Source of the DNA: Pusillimonas sp. TS35
GTDB taxonomy: Bacteria > Pseudomonadota > Gammaproteobacteria > Burkholderiales > Burkholderiaceae_B
Length of the DNA: 64,000 nt
Assembly (NCBI RefSeq): GCF_009857885.1
Contig: NZ_WWER01000007.1
Coordinates: forward strand, 62,001-126,000
Direction: 5' to 3'
In this document: positions 8,878 to 17,387 of the stretch, one piece after another
Layout: the number at the start of each line of letters is the position of its first letter
Numbering within the stretch: position 1 is the first letter of the stretch
The notes under the pieces: model-generated
The model's database searches: none
Seen by the model: the letters and a program-made list of their open reading frames with translations, nothing else
Told to the model about the DNA's origin: nothing
Made by a program: the position numbers and the translations under genes

Positions 8878-9639
8878 TTTGATCGACGGCTCGGCGGCGG
8901 CTATAGCGGGACGCGTACGGCAATCCAACCAGCCTCCGTCCACCGGGATGATTTGCCCGACCACATAACTGGCATCCGGGGAGCAGAGAAAGGCGATGAC
9001 CGAGGCGACCTCCTCCGGTGCGCCGACTCGCCCCAAGGGCGTGGCCTCTACCATCGCCGCCCAGTATGACGCATCGCTATCCAGGCGCGCTTCGGTCATT
9101 GCTGTCCGAATCACACCGGGCGCAATACCGTTGACACGGATCCCTTCAGGCGCCAGGTCGGCCGCCAACTGGCGTGTCAATTGGGAGATGGCGCCTTTGG
9201 AAGCAGCGTAAGGCGCCGAGCCGGGGTAGCCTGTTTCGCCGTAAACCGATGTAACGTTGACAATGCTGGCGCCGGGCTTGCGCAACAACGGCAGTACGTC
9301 GCGCGTAAGCCGCATAACGGCTCGCAGGTTGACATCGAGAACGCGGTCGATAAAGGCATCGTCACTCAGCGCCAGCGTGCGGGCGCCACCTATGCCCGCG
9401 TTATTGATCAGCGCATCGACATTATCAAAAAGCTCGGCGGCCTTGCCGGCAATGCGGGCCGGTGCGTCGGCCGCGGAAAGATCAATCTTGAGGCTTTCGA
9501 CCGGAAGCTGGCCCAATGCGGCGACGTTGACATCGACCGCGAGAATGCGGGCACCCTCGCTGAGGAAACGTTTTACCACCGCCAAGCCGATGCCGCTATT
9601 CGCCCCCGTAATGATGACATTGCATTGATCAAATCTCAT
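8869..9639 (-). CDS. SDR family NAD(P)-dependent oxidoreductase
   Basis: 256 aa short-chain dehydrogenase. The cofactor motif TGANSGIG is at residues 11-18, NNAG follows a hydrophobic strand, and the catalytic Y-x3-K is in PYAASKGA. The C-terminus has [11 protein letters not shown]. It is the second gene of a two-gene operon with the SDR at 9636 (4-bp stop/start overlap). Two linked SDRs in a cluster with a CoA-transferase-like pair suggest successive alcohol or keto-group oxidations of one substrate; this is inferred from context only. Confidence 0.93.
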   Translation of the reverse strand: MRFDQCNVIITGANSGIGLAVVKRFLSEGARILAVDVNVAALGQLPVESLKIDLSAADAPARIAGKAAELFDNVDALINNAGIGGARTLALSDDAFIDRVLDVNLRAVMRLTRDVLPLLRKPGASIVNVTSVYGETGYPGSAPYAASKGAISQLTRQLAADLAPEGIRVNGIAPGVIRTAMTEARLDSDASYWAAMVEATPLGRVGAPEEVASVIAFLCSPDASYVVGQIIPVDGGWLDCRTRPAIAAAEPSIKSR

Positions 9640-10397
9640 GCCAGCACGCCCCCATCCACCGGCAGCATGACGCCGGTCATGTATGATGCACTTGAACTGG
9701 CCAGAAACAATACGGCTTCGGCAACCTCGTGCGCCTCGCCAAAGCGCCCCATGGGGTAGCGTGCCAAATACGCCGCCTTGCGGGCTTCAACCGCCGCCGC
9801 ATCGCCCGCCGCGTCGAATGTCGCTTGCAGCATGGGCGTATTGATTGAGCCGGGACAGACGCAATTGACCCGTATGCCGTCGGCCGCGTGTGCAAGTGCA
9901 AGGCTGCGCGTCATCGTGGTAATCGCGCCTTTGCTGGCCGAGTATGGCCCCAGTGCACGACTGCCCACCAACCCTGCCGTTGAGCCCATTGTCACGATGC
10001 AGCCTGATCTGATACGCAGGTAAGGCAGTGCCTGCTGGACGGCCAGATACGTGCCGCGCACGTTAATGGCAAATAGACGATCCCAATCGGCTGGTGCGCA
10101 GTGCTCAATATCGGCGGAAGTGCCAATGGTGCCGGCGGCAGTAACGAGCACATCCAAGCCGTCGGAAAGTTGCAGCGCTTGCCAGGCTGTGGCCACTGAA
10201 CCCGGATCGGATACATCGCAGATACTGATGCGCGATGCGGAACTCGCCAACTCCGCCGTTTCGGCAAGCCCTTGGGGGTTGATATCCATCAGGACGACTT
10301 GCGCGGCCCCTTCTCGACACAGGCTTATCGCGATATCCCGCCCCAAGCCCGACGCTGCGCCGGTCACGACGGCCACCCGATCCTCAAATCGTCGCAT
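9636..10397 (-). CDS. SDR family NAD(P)-dependent oxidoreductase
   Basis: 253 aa short-chain dehydrogenase and paralogue of the next gene. It shows TGAASGLG near residues 12-19, the cofactor-selecting aspartate after the second strand (VVLMDIN), the catalytic PYSASKGA and a final [10 protein letters not shown]. It is the first gene of the SDR pair and diverges from the IclR regulator across 249 bp, so the pair is the obvious target of that regulator. D39-type acidic residues after strand 2 usually indicate NAD rather than NADP. Confidence 0.93.
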   Translation of the reverse strand: MRRFEDRVAVVTGAASGLGRDIAISLCREGAAQVVLMDINPQGLAETAELASSASRISICDVSDPGSVATAWQALQLSDGLDVLVTAAGTIGTSADIEHCAPADWDRLFAINVRGTYLAVQQALPYLRIRSGCIVTMGSTAGLVGSRALGPYSASKGAITTMTRSLALAHAADGIRVNCVCPGSINTPMLQATFDAAGDAAAVEARKAAYLARYPMGRFGEAHEVAEAVLFLASSSASYMTGVMLPVDGGVLA

Positions 10398-10571
10398 AGA
10401 CTATCTCCAAGGCTATTGTGCCTATTCTTCAATAATAAAAACGCTGCCCAGCGCCCCGCACAGCGATGATTTATGTTGCCTGGCCAAGCACGTGCGCCGC
10501 CAACAACCGGCTCAATGGAAGCGACTTGTTGACAAGTGCTCAAGGAAAGCCGTTGATGAAAAACGCCTTTG

Positions 10572-10590
10572 AGTATTGCTATTTAATACT
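10572..10590. promoter_or_regulatory. Inverted repeat AGTATT-N7-AATACT between the SDR operon and iclR-type gene
   Basis: Perfect 6-bp arms at 10572-10577 and 10585-10590 in an AT-rich stretch 57 bp upstream of the IclR start. It is the clearest symmetric element in the 249-bp divergent intergenic region (10398-10646) and is a candidate operator for that regulator. Confidence 0.4.
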
Positions 10591-10646
10591 TACTTATCGA
10601 AAGATTAATATACTCTCGCATTATGTAGCTGAACACAAGGACACAC

Positions 10647-11420
10647 ATGCACTCTTCTACCGGTGACGATAAAAACAAACTGTTTGTCCGTTCTCTGGCC
10701 AAGGGATTCGCGCTGCTTGAAGCGTTCTCCACTAAACCGGGGCCCTTAAGCCTCAATGAACTGGCCACGTATTCCTCATTGGACCGCAGCGCGGCGCAGC
10801 GCGTTGCGCACACACTCGTCGCGCTGGGATACCTTGAGCGCGGCGCGAACGGCCGCGGCTATCTGCCTGGCAGCAAATGCCTGGATCGCACATTCGACTT
10901 TCTGCGCAGCCATCCGTTGATCGAGCGTGCGACGCCTATCTTGACGGCCTTGCAGGAAGAGTGCGGAGAGCGGGTGGACCTGAGCCTTTTCGATGATTTG
11001 TCGATTATTTACGCGTTGCGCAGGCAAACCAAACGGCAGTCCTACTATTCAACCTTGGTCGGGCGCCGTATGCCCACGTTCATCACCTCCGGCGGGCGAT
11101 CGATTCTGGCCAGCCTTAGTCCTGCGGATGCGGATGACATCATCCGCCGCTCCTCACTAGTACGGCTCACACCTAAATCCATTACCGATCCCGATCAGCT
11201 GCGCGAAAAAATTGCCGAAGCGCGAACGCGCAGCTATGCATTAGCTGTGGAAGAAAGCCTCTTGGGCGAAATCGCGCTGGGCAGTGCGATCCTCGATCAT
11301 GACGGCCGGCCGGTGGGCGCCGTGCATATCGCAGGATCCTGCTCCGAATGGGAACCCGAAGGCTTTGCGCGAAAGTTCGCACCGCTGGCAATCGGCGCCG
11401 CCAGAGCGCTGTGTGGTTAA
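10647..11420 (+). CDS. IclR-family transcriptional regulator
   Basis: 257 aa. The N-terminal winged helix (about residues 12-72) begins LAKGFALLEAFSTKPGPLSLNELA and has the recognition helix in SSLDRSAAQRVAHTLVALGYL. The C-terminal effector domain has the GAF-like IclR signature (RRMPTFITSGGRSILA; AVEESLLGEIALGSAILDHDGRPVGAVHI). It diverges from the two-SDR operon and is the only regulator of the 4.6-11.4 kb cluster. Effector unknown, most likely an intermediate of the local pathway. Confidence 0.93.
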   Translation: MHSSTGDDKNKLFVRSLAKGFALLEAFSTKPGPLSLNELATYSSLDRSAAQRVAHTLVALGYLERGANGRGYLPGSKCLDRTFDFLRSHPLIERATPILTALQEECGERVDLSLFDDLSIIYALRRQTKRQSYYSTLVGRRMPTFITSGGRSILASLSPADADDIIRRSSLVRLTPKSITDPDQLREKIAEARTRSYALAVEESLLGEIALGSAILDHDGRPVGAVHIAGSCSEWEPEGFARKFAPLAIGAARALCG

Positions 11421-11549
11421 TACGGCAACGCAAGCAGCGAGCAAAAATATCCTTGGCGCTCCAGCTCAGCCTCGGCTTTCTTGCTGAACACCCCTTCCGT
11501 TACCGGCGATAGCTGCCGGTCGAAGCCTGCCAAAACACGCCGACACTTG

Positions 11550-12353
11550 TCAGGCGCCAGGATGGTCTGCCGGCCAATAGTAGGCGTCTGGCAGGGCACG
11601 GGCGCCGAAGATAGCCTGTCCCACGCGCACGACAGTCGCGCCCTCCTCGATGGCAATCTCATAATCCCCCGACATCCCCATGGACAGCTCGGCCAGGTCG
11701 ATGCCAACCGGCGCGCTCTGCCGCAGCGTGTCGCGCAGCTCGCGCAACAGGATGAAGCATTGCCGCACACGCTCGGCTTGCGCGGAAAACAGCGCCAGCG
11801 TCATCAACCCACGCACGCGCAATGCAGAATAGGCTGGCAGTTGCCGGATAAGGGCGCCCACATCTTCGGGCGCCAGGCCGTATTTGCTGGCCTCGCCGGA
11901 TGTGTTGACCTGAACGAATACATCGAGGGACCGCCCTTCGGACTGCAGGCGTCGATCCAGTGCCTCCGCCACACGCAGGCTGTCCAGCGCCTGAAACTCA
12001 CTGGCAAAGCGCGCCACCAACTTGGCTTTGTTGGTTTGCAGGTGGCCGATCACCGACCAGCGCAGATCTGCCAAGTCCTGCATGGTTTCCCATTTCCCAA
12101 AGGCTTCCTGCACTTTGTTTTCGCCCAGGACACGACAGCCCGCCGCGTAAGCAAGGCGCAGGCTGGCTTGGGGTTTAGTCTTGCTGACAGGCAGCAGCCG
12201 CACGCTGGCTGGGTCGCGATCGACGCGCTGGCACGCGGCGGCAATGCGCGCGTTCACGGCGGCGATATTGCGCCGAAAATCTTCAACGGTAAGCGCTTGC
12301 GGATAAAGGCCGTGGCGATCGTGGTGAACAGGGGTGTAGCCTGGTGCCGACAT
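11550..12353 (-). CDS. yggS: YggS/PROSC family pyridoxal 5'-phosphate homeostasis protein
   Basis: 267 aa single-domain fold type III PLP protein. The PLP lysine is in LLPVSKTKP, followed by GENKVQE and WSVIGHLQTNK, then GLMTLA and LSMGMSGDYEIAIEEGATVVRVG, which together define the family. It binds PLP and buffers cellular vitamin B6; no catalytic turnover is established. It is about 30 residues longer at the N-terminus than typical members. It sits 3 bp after the BenE-type transporter gene, so they form one operon, divergent from a MocR-type PLP-binding regulator. That neighbourhood hints at vitamin B6 traffic. Confidence 0.95.
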   Translation of the reverse strand: MSAPGYTPVHHDRHGLYPQALTVEDFRRNIAAVNARIAAACQRVDRDPASVRLLPVSKTKPQASLRLAYAAGCRVLGENKVQEAFGKWETMQDLADLRWSVIGHLQTNKAKLVARFASEFQALDSLRVAEALDRRLQSEGRSLDVFVQVNTSGEASKYGLAPEDVGALIRQLPAYSALRVRGLMTLALFSAQAERVRQCFILLRELRDTLRQSAPVGIDLAELSMGMSGDYEIAIEEGATVVRVGQAIFGARALPDAYYWPADHPGA

Positions 12354-12356
12354 GAT

Positions 12357-13607
12357 TCACCCCTTCCTGACGGCAGCCGGGATGCCGGCGGCGTCCACTG
12401 GCTGGCCCTGCTGATATTGCCTGGGCAGCCGGCCATTGAGCACCGCGTAAGAAAGCAAACCGATGAGCAGCCCCCAGAACGCGCCACCTATGCCCAGCAG
12501 CGTGATATTGGCCGCAGCGGCGAGAAAGGTGATTAGCGAAGCTTCGCGGGTCTTTGCATCGGCAAGCGCACTGGCGAGACTCCCGCCTATGGTCCCCAAC
12601 AGCGCCAGGCCTGCAAGCGTGGTGATGAAGGTGGCCGGGAAAGCCATGAATACCGCGGCCAGCGTTACCCCGAACACACCGACAAGGATGTAGCACACGC
12701 CTGCGGCAACGCCGGCGATCCAGCGCTTGGAAGGGTCTTCGTGCGCCTCCCGGCCGGTGGCGATGGCTGCTGTAATGGCGGCGATATTAAAGGCGTGTGA
12801 TCCAAACGGTGCCATCAGCAACGAGCCCAGACCGGTGACGGTCACAATGGGATTGGCGCTGGTTCTGAATCCGTCGTTGCGCAATACCAGCATGCCGGGC
12901 ATGTATTGGCCCGTCAGCGTGATCAGGAACAAGGGCAGCGCAACGCTGAGCAAGGCGTTGAGCGAGAATGCCGGCATGGTAAACACCGGCGCGGCGAACT
13001 CCAGCGACAACCCAGACAGATCGACGCGACGCTGCAACAGCAGGAGCGCCAGCCCCAGCACCAGAATGCCAACGACAGCATAGCGGGCCGTCACGCGCTT
13101 GAGCACGACATAGGCCACGATCAACAGCCCCGCCAGTGCAGGATCCACGTTCATGCCGCCAAAGGCTTGAATGCCGAATTGCAGCAAAATGCCCGCCAGC
13201 AGGCCAGCCGCCACGCCGGGCGGAATCAGCCGGATGACTTTCTCGAAGTAACCCGACAGCCCAAGCGCCACAAACGCGGCGGCAGAAATCAGATACGCAC
13301 CCACCGCTTCCTCATACGGCGTCGTTGCCAACGCCGTCACAAGAAAAGCGGCGGCTGGCGTAGACCAGGCTGTGATGATGGGCTCACGGGCCACCCAGCT
13401 GAGAAACAGGCCCGTCACACCCACGCCAATTGAAATCGACCACACCCACGAGGCGGTCAACGCCGGGCTTAGGCCCGCCACCTTGGCCGCCTGGAACACC
13501 AGGATAAAGGTGCCGCCATAGTTGACGATGACCGAGATCAGGCCTGCCACGACGGGATGGGTGAGATCGCTCATGCGAAGGGACGAAAGTGACTGGGCGG
13601 ATGACAT
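12357..13607 (-). CDS. BenE-family membrane transporter
   Basis: 416 aa with about 12 membrane segments, matching the benzoate:H+ symporter BenE family across its length (N-terminal HPVVAGLISVIVNYGGTF; mid-protein PFGSHAFNIAAITAAI, with the conserved G-H-A-N signature for this family). The upstream start gives MSSAQSLSSLRMSDL; an internal ATG at 13574 is an alternative. No benzoate or aromatic catabolic gene lies next to it. Instead it is co-operonic with yggS and divergent from a MocR regulator, so the cargo may not be benzoate. Confidence 0.88.
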   Translation of the reverse strand: MSSAQSLSSLRMSDLTHPVVAGLISVIVNYGGTFILVFQAAKVAGLSPALTASWVWSISIGVGVTGLFLSWVAREPIITAWSTPAAAFLVTALATTPYEEAVGAYLISAAAFVALGLSGYFEKVIRLIPPGVAAGLLAGILLQFGIQAFGGMNVDPALAGLLIVAYVVLKRVTARYAVVGILVLGLALLLLQRRVDLSGLSLEFAAPVFTMPAFSLNALLSVALPLFLITLTGQYMPGMLVLRNDGFRTSANPIVTVTGLGSLLMAPFGSHAFNIAAITAAIATGREAHEDPSKRWIAGVAAGVCYILVGVFGVTLAAVFMAFPATFITTLAGLALLGTIGGSLASALADAKTREASLITFLAAAANITLLGIGGAFWGLLIGLLSYAVLNGRLPRQYQQGQPVDAAGIPAAVRKG

Positions 13608-13662
13608 GACGCTCGCACTGCCTCTGAAAAAGGTGATTGACCGGGGTGGGTGTCTCAGTTAT

Positions 13663-15234
13663 ATGTCTTTAATGGCACGACAAACCCCACCACTTTTAGT
13701 AAGGCACCCAGACCAATTGTTCAAGCACGCGCAACTCGAATCCGTCAAAGCTTGGATTACCGATCCCGCGTACAGCGCACTGCCACTGCACGTGCGCATA
13801 CAGCGCGCGGTACGGCAACTGATCCTGGACGGCACGCTCGGCGTCGGGCGCCCGCTGCCGGCGTCACGCGCGCTGGCGCTATCACTGGGCGTCTCGCGCG
13901 ACACAATAGAAACTGCCTACAGCCAATTGCACGCCGAGGGCTTCATTGAGCGGCGCGTCGGCAGCGGCAGTTTTGTCTCTGCGCAGATACAGCGCCTGCC
14001 AGGACGCGGCCTGGTGCGGCGCCCCGCCGTGCGCAAACCCGCACCGCGCCTGAGCCGGCGCGGCGACGCAATGTTTGCAAGCGGAGGGGTGCGCGACTTC
14101 CTGGCGCCGCGCGCCTTTGCGCCCGGCGTGCCCGAAACGCGCAATTTCCCGTTGCACACTTGGGAGCGCTTGCAGCGCCAGGTGCTCAAACAATACGGTA
14201 CGCAAGCCTTGCTACACAGCCCGCCTCAAGGCATGGAGCCGCTGCGGCGGGCCATCGCCGATTACGTCAACCTGGAACGCGGTGCGCGCGCCACGCATGA
14301 TCGCGTGCTGGTGCTGACCAGCTCGCAGCAGGCATTGACCTTATGCGCGAATGTGCTGCTGGACGCCGGCGAGCGTATTTTCCTTGAAGATCCCGTGTAT
14401 CAGGGTGCCCGCAAGGCGTTCGACGCGGCGGGCCTGGAATGCGTGCCGGTGCCGCTGGATGGCGACGGAATGAACGTGGAGCACCTGCATGGATCGCAGC
14501 CCGCCAAGGCCGTGTTCCTGACACCCTCTCACCAGTTCCCGACCGGTGCGACGCTCGCGCTGGATCGGCGCCTGGCCATCATAGAATGGGCGCAGCGGGA
14601 GCAAGCGTGGATCATCGAAGATGACTATGACAGCGAGTTCCATTATGCCGGCAAGCCCACCGCCTGCGTGCAGGGGCTCGATCCACACGAGCGCACGATC
14701 TACGTCGGCACCTTTACCAAGTCGTTGTTCCCGGGCCTGCGCATCGGCTATATGGTTTTACCGCCGCAGCTCGTCGCCCCCATGACGGTGGCGCGCACCC
14801 TGCTGGACGGGCACAGCGCCCCCATCCCCCAACTGACGCTGGCGCGCTTCCTGGAAGGCGGGCATTTTGGCGCCCACGTACGCACCATGCGCGCCGTTTA
14901 CGCGGAGCGGCGCGATGTACTGGCCAGGCTGGTACGCAAATATCTGCCAGATTTTCTGGAACCCCGAATCCCTGCGGGCGGCATGCAGATGCCTTGCCTC
15001 CTTATCCGTGCCATTGCGGAAGGCGAAGCGGTGGCAATGGCGCACCGGGCAGGCATAGACTTGCTGGGCCTGACGGATTTGCATACCCGTTCTCCCGGCA
15101 CCGGCACCGGTAAGCATAGAGCCGGCTTCCTGATGGGCTTTGCCGCCCATACACCGGGAGAAATGGAGCCTGCCGTCAAGAAACTTGCAAGCATCCTGCG
15201 TGCACTGGATCGCACAACCGCCACAAGCCGCTAG
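13663..15234 (+). CDS. MocR/PdxR-like regulator: GntR winged helix fused to an aminotransferase fold
   Basis: 523 aa. Residues about 35-105 form a GntR-type wHTH (GVGRPLPASRALALSLGVSRDTIETAYSQL). The rest is a fold type I aminotransferase-like domain with DDYDSEFHY and the PLP lysine in TFTKSLFPGLRIGY, so it should bind PLP. MocR proteins sense PLP or related ligands; PdxR members control vitamin B6 genes. The start is placed at ATG 13663, since the reading frame farther upstream overlaps the divergent BenE gene; ATG 13672 is possible. The divergent BenE-yggS operon is the likely target. Confidence 0.9.
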   Translation: MSLMARQTPPLLVRHPDQLFKHAQLESVKAWITDPAYSALPLHVRIQRAVRQLILDGTLGVGRPLPASRALALSLGVSRDTIETAYSQLHAEGFIERRVGSGSFVSAQIQRLPGRGLVRRPAVRKPAPRLSRRGDAMFASGGVRDFLAPRAFAPGVPETRNFPLHTWERLQRQVLKQYGTQALLHSPPQGMEPLRRAIADYVNLERGARATHDRVLVLTSSQQALTLCANVLLDAGERIFLEDPVYQGARKAFDAAGLECVPVPLDGDGMNVEHLHGSQPAKAVFLTPSHQFPTGATLALDRRLAIIEWAQREQAWIIEDDYDSEFHYAGKPTACVQGLDPHERTIYVGTFTKSLFPGLRIGYMVLPPQLVAPMTVARTLLDGHSAPIPQLTLARFLEGGHFGAHVRTMRAVYAERRDVLARLVRKYLPDFLEPRIPAGGMQMPCLLIRAIAEGEAVAMAHRAGIDLLGLTDLHTRSPGTGTGKHRAGFLMGFAAHTPGEMEPAVKKLASILRALDRTTATSR

Positions 15235-15268
15235 CTGCTGGCTGCTGGCTGCTGGCTGCTGGCTGCTA
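15234..15268. repeat. Five tandem copies of a 7-bp unit (GCTGCTG)
   Basis: Four exact copies and a fifth ending in A (GCTGCTA) begin at the last base of the MocR-type stop codon. The unit length of 7 makes the array slippage-prone, but it lies outside coding sequence. A second 5 x 7 bp array with a different unit is at 43133-43167. Confidence 0.9.
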
Positions 15269-15288
15269 ACTAAGGCGGCGATCGCCTC

Positions 15289-15303
15289 AATTGCCTGACA
15301 ATA
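15289..15303. promoter_or_regulatory. Upstream GntR-type operator, degenerate copy
   Basis: AATTGCCTGACAATA resembles the perfect palindrome at 15364-15378 (same right half GACAAT, one arm degenerate). Centre-to-centre spacing is 75 bp, about seven helical turns, which would allow looping by a GntR dimer pair. Assigned by similarity to the second site only. Confidence 0.5.
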
Positions 15304-15348
15304 TTTATTTTTTATTCTCCTGCTTTTCTTGTTTTTTCTACTTTTTCT

Positions 15349-15377
15349 TTGACTTAAAGTATTAATTGTCAGACAAT
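15349..15377 (+). promoter_or_regulatory. Candidate promoter giving a leaderless gntR transcript
   Basis: TTGACT at 15349-15354 matches the -35 consensus in 5 of 6 positions. After exactly 17 bp, GACAAT at 15372-15377 is a possible -10 (4 of 6). Transcription would start about 7 bp later, at or next to the ATG at 15385. No Shine-Dalgarno sequence precedes that ATG, in keeping with a leaderless message. Inference from spacing only. Confidence 0.4.
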
Positions 15378-15378
15378 T
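15364..15378. promoter_or_regulatory. GntR/FCD-type operator, perfect palindrome
   Basis: AATTGTC-A-GACAATT is a perfect 15-bp palindrome that fits the TnGTnnnACnA pattern of FadR-subfamily operators. It ends 6 bp before the start codon of the GntR gene and covers the predicted -10 element, so autorepression is the straightforward reading. Confidence 0.65.
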
Positions 15379-15384
15379 TGCCGC

Positions 15385-16131
15385 ATGGACACTAAAAATC
15401 TTACGGACGCTGATCCAGACACCCTGCCGGTGCGGCAGCAATTAGTGCATCAATTGCGCGCCGCCATCACCGAAGGCAGGTTCAAACCCGGCGAACGGCT
15501 GGTAGAGCGCGAACTTTGCGAACGCTTCGGCGTCAGCCGCCCCTCCATCCGCGAAGCGCTACGCCAACTCGAGGCAGAATGCCTGATCGACATTGTCCCT
15601 AACCGCGGGCCATCGGTGCGGGTCATATCGGCTGAAGAGGTGCTTGAGCTCTGGGAAGTTCGACTGGCCATAGAATGCGTCGCAGTCAAGCGATTCGCGC
15701 TCTATGGCACAGAAGAAGATATCCAGGCACTGGAGGACTGTCTCGAAAACTTCGAGGCGGCGCTCAAATCGGAAACACCCGACAAGATCAGGTCGGCCAA
15801 GAGTGTGTTTTTCGAAGTCCTGACGCAGGGGTCGCACAACGCGGCAATCGGTACATACCTGCGGCAACTCAATGCTCGCCTCAGTTTTCTGTGGTCTTCG
15901 TCGCTCACCATGCCCAATCGGCCGCAAGAAAGCGCGACAGAGCTGCGTGCGTTGCTGCGCGCCATACGCAACCGCTCGCCCGAGGCGGCGCAGGCAGCCA
16001 TTGTGCTGCACAACGAGCACGGCAAGGCGGTCGCACTGCATCGGCTGCGCAGTACCGGGTTTGCCGATCCAGGCACGCCCACGACACCTCCGGCTACAAG
16101 CCCCACGCTCGTACGCAAGGCAGCAGTATGA
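15385..16131 (+). CDS. GntR-family regulator, FadR subfamily with FCD domain
   Basis: 248 aa. The wHTH spans about residues 12-80 (GRFKPGERLVERELCERFGVSRPSIREALRQLEAE). An all-helical FCD ligand domain follows (VRLAIECVAVKRFA; NARLSFLWSSS; HNEHGKAVALH with metal-binding type histidines). Its stop overlaps the start of the aconitase-like gene (ATGA at 16128-16131), so it is cotranscribed with the pathway it likely controls. Two operator-like palindromes lie just upstream. FCD regulators usually sense organic acids. Confidence 0.92.
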   Translation: MDTKNLTDADPDTLPVRQQLVHQLRAAITEGRFKPGERLVERELCERFGVSRPSIREALRQLEAECLIDIVPNRGPSVRVISAEEVLELWEVRLAIECVAVKRFALYGTEEDIQALEDCLENFEAALKSETPDKIRSAKSVFFEVLTQGSHNAAIGTYLRQLNARLSFLWSSSLTMPNRPQESATELRALLRAIRNRSPEAAQAAIVLHNEHGKAVALHRLRSTGFADPGTPTTPPATSPTLVRKAAV

Positions 16132-17378
16132 ATCCAGGCCAGCAAACCCTTACGCAGAAAGTGCTCGCCCGGGCTGCAGGCAAGCGCTACGTGCAGCCCG
16201 GCGATGTACTGCACCCTGTGCCGGAGCTGGTCATCATCCATGACGGCTATGTCGAAACTGCCTTTCGCGAACTCGACAAGCTGGGCTACAGACGTATTGC
16301 GTCGCCCGAAAAAGTGATGTTCGTCACCGATCACGAGGTTCTGTATGGCTCGCCGCAAGCGGCCGCCCGCGGCGCGCGAATCCGGGACATCGCCCGTCAA
16401 TGGCAGGTGGGGCATTTCTACGACGTGGGCCAAGGGGGGCATGGGCACCTGTTTCCCATCGAGCAAGGGCTGGTTCGCCCCGGCATGTTTCTGTTCGCTT
16501 ACGACATGCACTGCACCAATTTTGGTGCGCTGGGTGCCCTGGCGTTCGGCGCGGGGCCCGAGATCAGCACTGTCCTGGCCACCGGGACGCTGTGGATCGA
16601 AGTGCCTGAAACCATACGTGTGAATGTCCACGGCGAGCTCCAGGCAGGGGTACACCCGCGCGACGTAGGCTTTGTGCTGGCAAGCGGTCTGTCGAGCGGC
16701 CTATGGGGCGTCTCGCCTGATTACCGGGTCATCGAATTCGCCGGGCCTGGCTTGTCCGAGCTCGATCTGGCCGCCCGCGTCGCCCTCTGCAATTCGATCA
16801 CTGAAATCGGGGTGGCGAATGTGGCGTTTCCACCGCCCGCTGGCACGGCAGGCGCCGTGTTCAGCGACATGGATGCCGCCTACGCACATACGATAGACCT
16901 GGATCTTTCCAGTATCACGGCCCAGGTCGCACTGCCCGGCGGGCCCGAACGCGCAGCAACCCTGCAAAGCGTGGCGGGCCTGCGTATAGATCATGCGTTT
17001 CTTGGCGCTTGCGGCTCCGGCATGTATGAAGACTTCGCCGCTGCCGCATCCGTATTGAAAGGCAAGCGGGTGGCGCCGGGCGTGCGTCTTTTCGTGACAC
17101 CAGGCACCGTCTCCACTGCGGCGCGCATGGCCCGCGATGGGCTGCAACAGATATTTCAGGAAGCGGGCGCTGTCCTTCTGCCCGCAGGCTGTGGCCCCTG
17201 CGCGGGCGGCCTCATGGCGCCCCTGGGTCCTGGCGAAGTGTCCATTTCGACAGCCGCGACAAATCACGCCGGGCGCTTCGGCTCGCCTGACGGCCAGGCC
17301 TATCTCGCAAGCCCTTTGACGGTGGCGGCGTCCGCGATCTGTGGCGTTGTCGCCGCCGCTCACCCCACGCAACAATAA
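16128..17378 (+). CDS. Aconitase/LeuC-like hydro-lyase large subunit, divergent
   Basis: 416 aa homologue of the 3-isopropylmalate dehydratase/homoaconitase large subunit. The iron-sulfur ligands appear as Cys295 (FLGACGSG) and Cys355/Cys358 (AGCGPCAG). The C-terminal GEVSISTAATNHAGRFGS and YLASPLTVAASAI are family hallmarks. The active-site segment, normally GDSHTSTHGALGALAFG, reads YDMHCTNFGALGALAFG here (residues 125-141), so the serine is replaced by Met and a Cys is inserted. The start at ATG 16128 overlaps the GntR stop. It should pair with the small subunit 9 bp downstream. Substrate unknown, probably a hydroxy-di- or tricarboxylate. Confidence 0.85.
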   Translation: MNPGQQTLTQKVLARAAGKRYVQPGDVLHPVPELVIIHDGYVETAFRELDKLGYRRIASPEKVMFVTDHEVLYGSPQAAARGARIRDIARQWQVGHFYDVGQGGHGHLFPIEQGLVRPGMFLFAYDMHCTNFGALGALAFGAGPEISTVLATGTLWIEVPETIRVNVHGELQAGVHPRDVGFVLASGLSSGLWGVSPDYRVIEFAGPGLSELDLAARVALCNSITEIGVANVAFPPPAGTAGAVFSDMDAAYAHTIDLDLSSITAQVALPGGPERAATLQSVAGLRIDHAFLGACGSGMYEDFAAAASVLKGKRVAPGVRLFVTPGTVSTAARMARDGLQQIFQEAGAVLLPAGCGPCAGGLMAPLGPGEVSISTAATNHAGRFGSPDGQAYLASPLTVAASAICGVVAAAHPTQQ

Positions 17379-17387
17379 GGAACCGCC

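Noticed and set aside
11481-12536. 351-codon open frame on the plus strand
   Set aside because: Antisense to yggS and the end of the BenE-type gene; Gln- and His-rich translation typical of shadow frames.
15675-16127. N-terminal extension of the aconitase-like large subunit
   Set aside because: The same frame is open across most of the GntR gene, but the GntR protein is clearly real and the ATG at 16128 starts the conserved domain.
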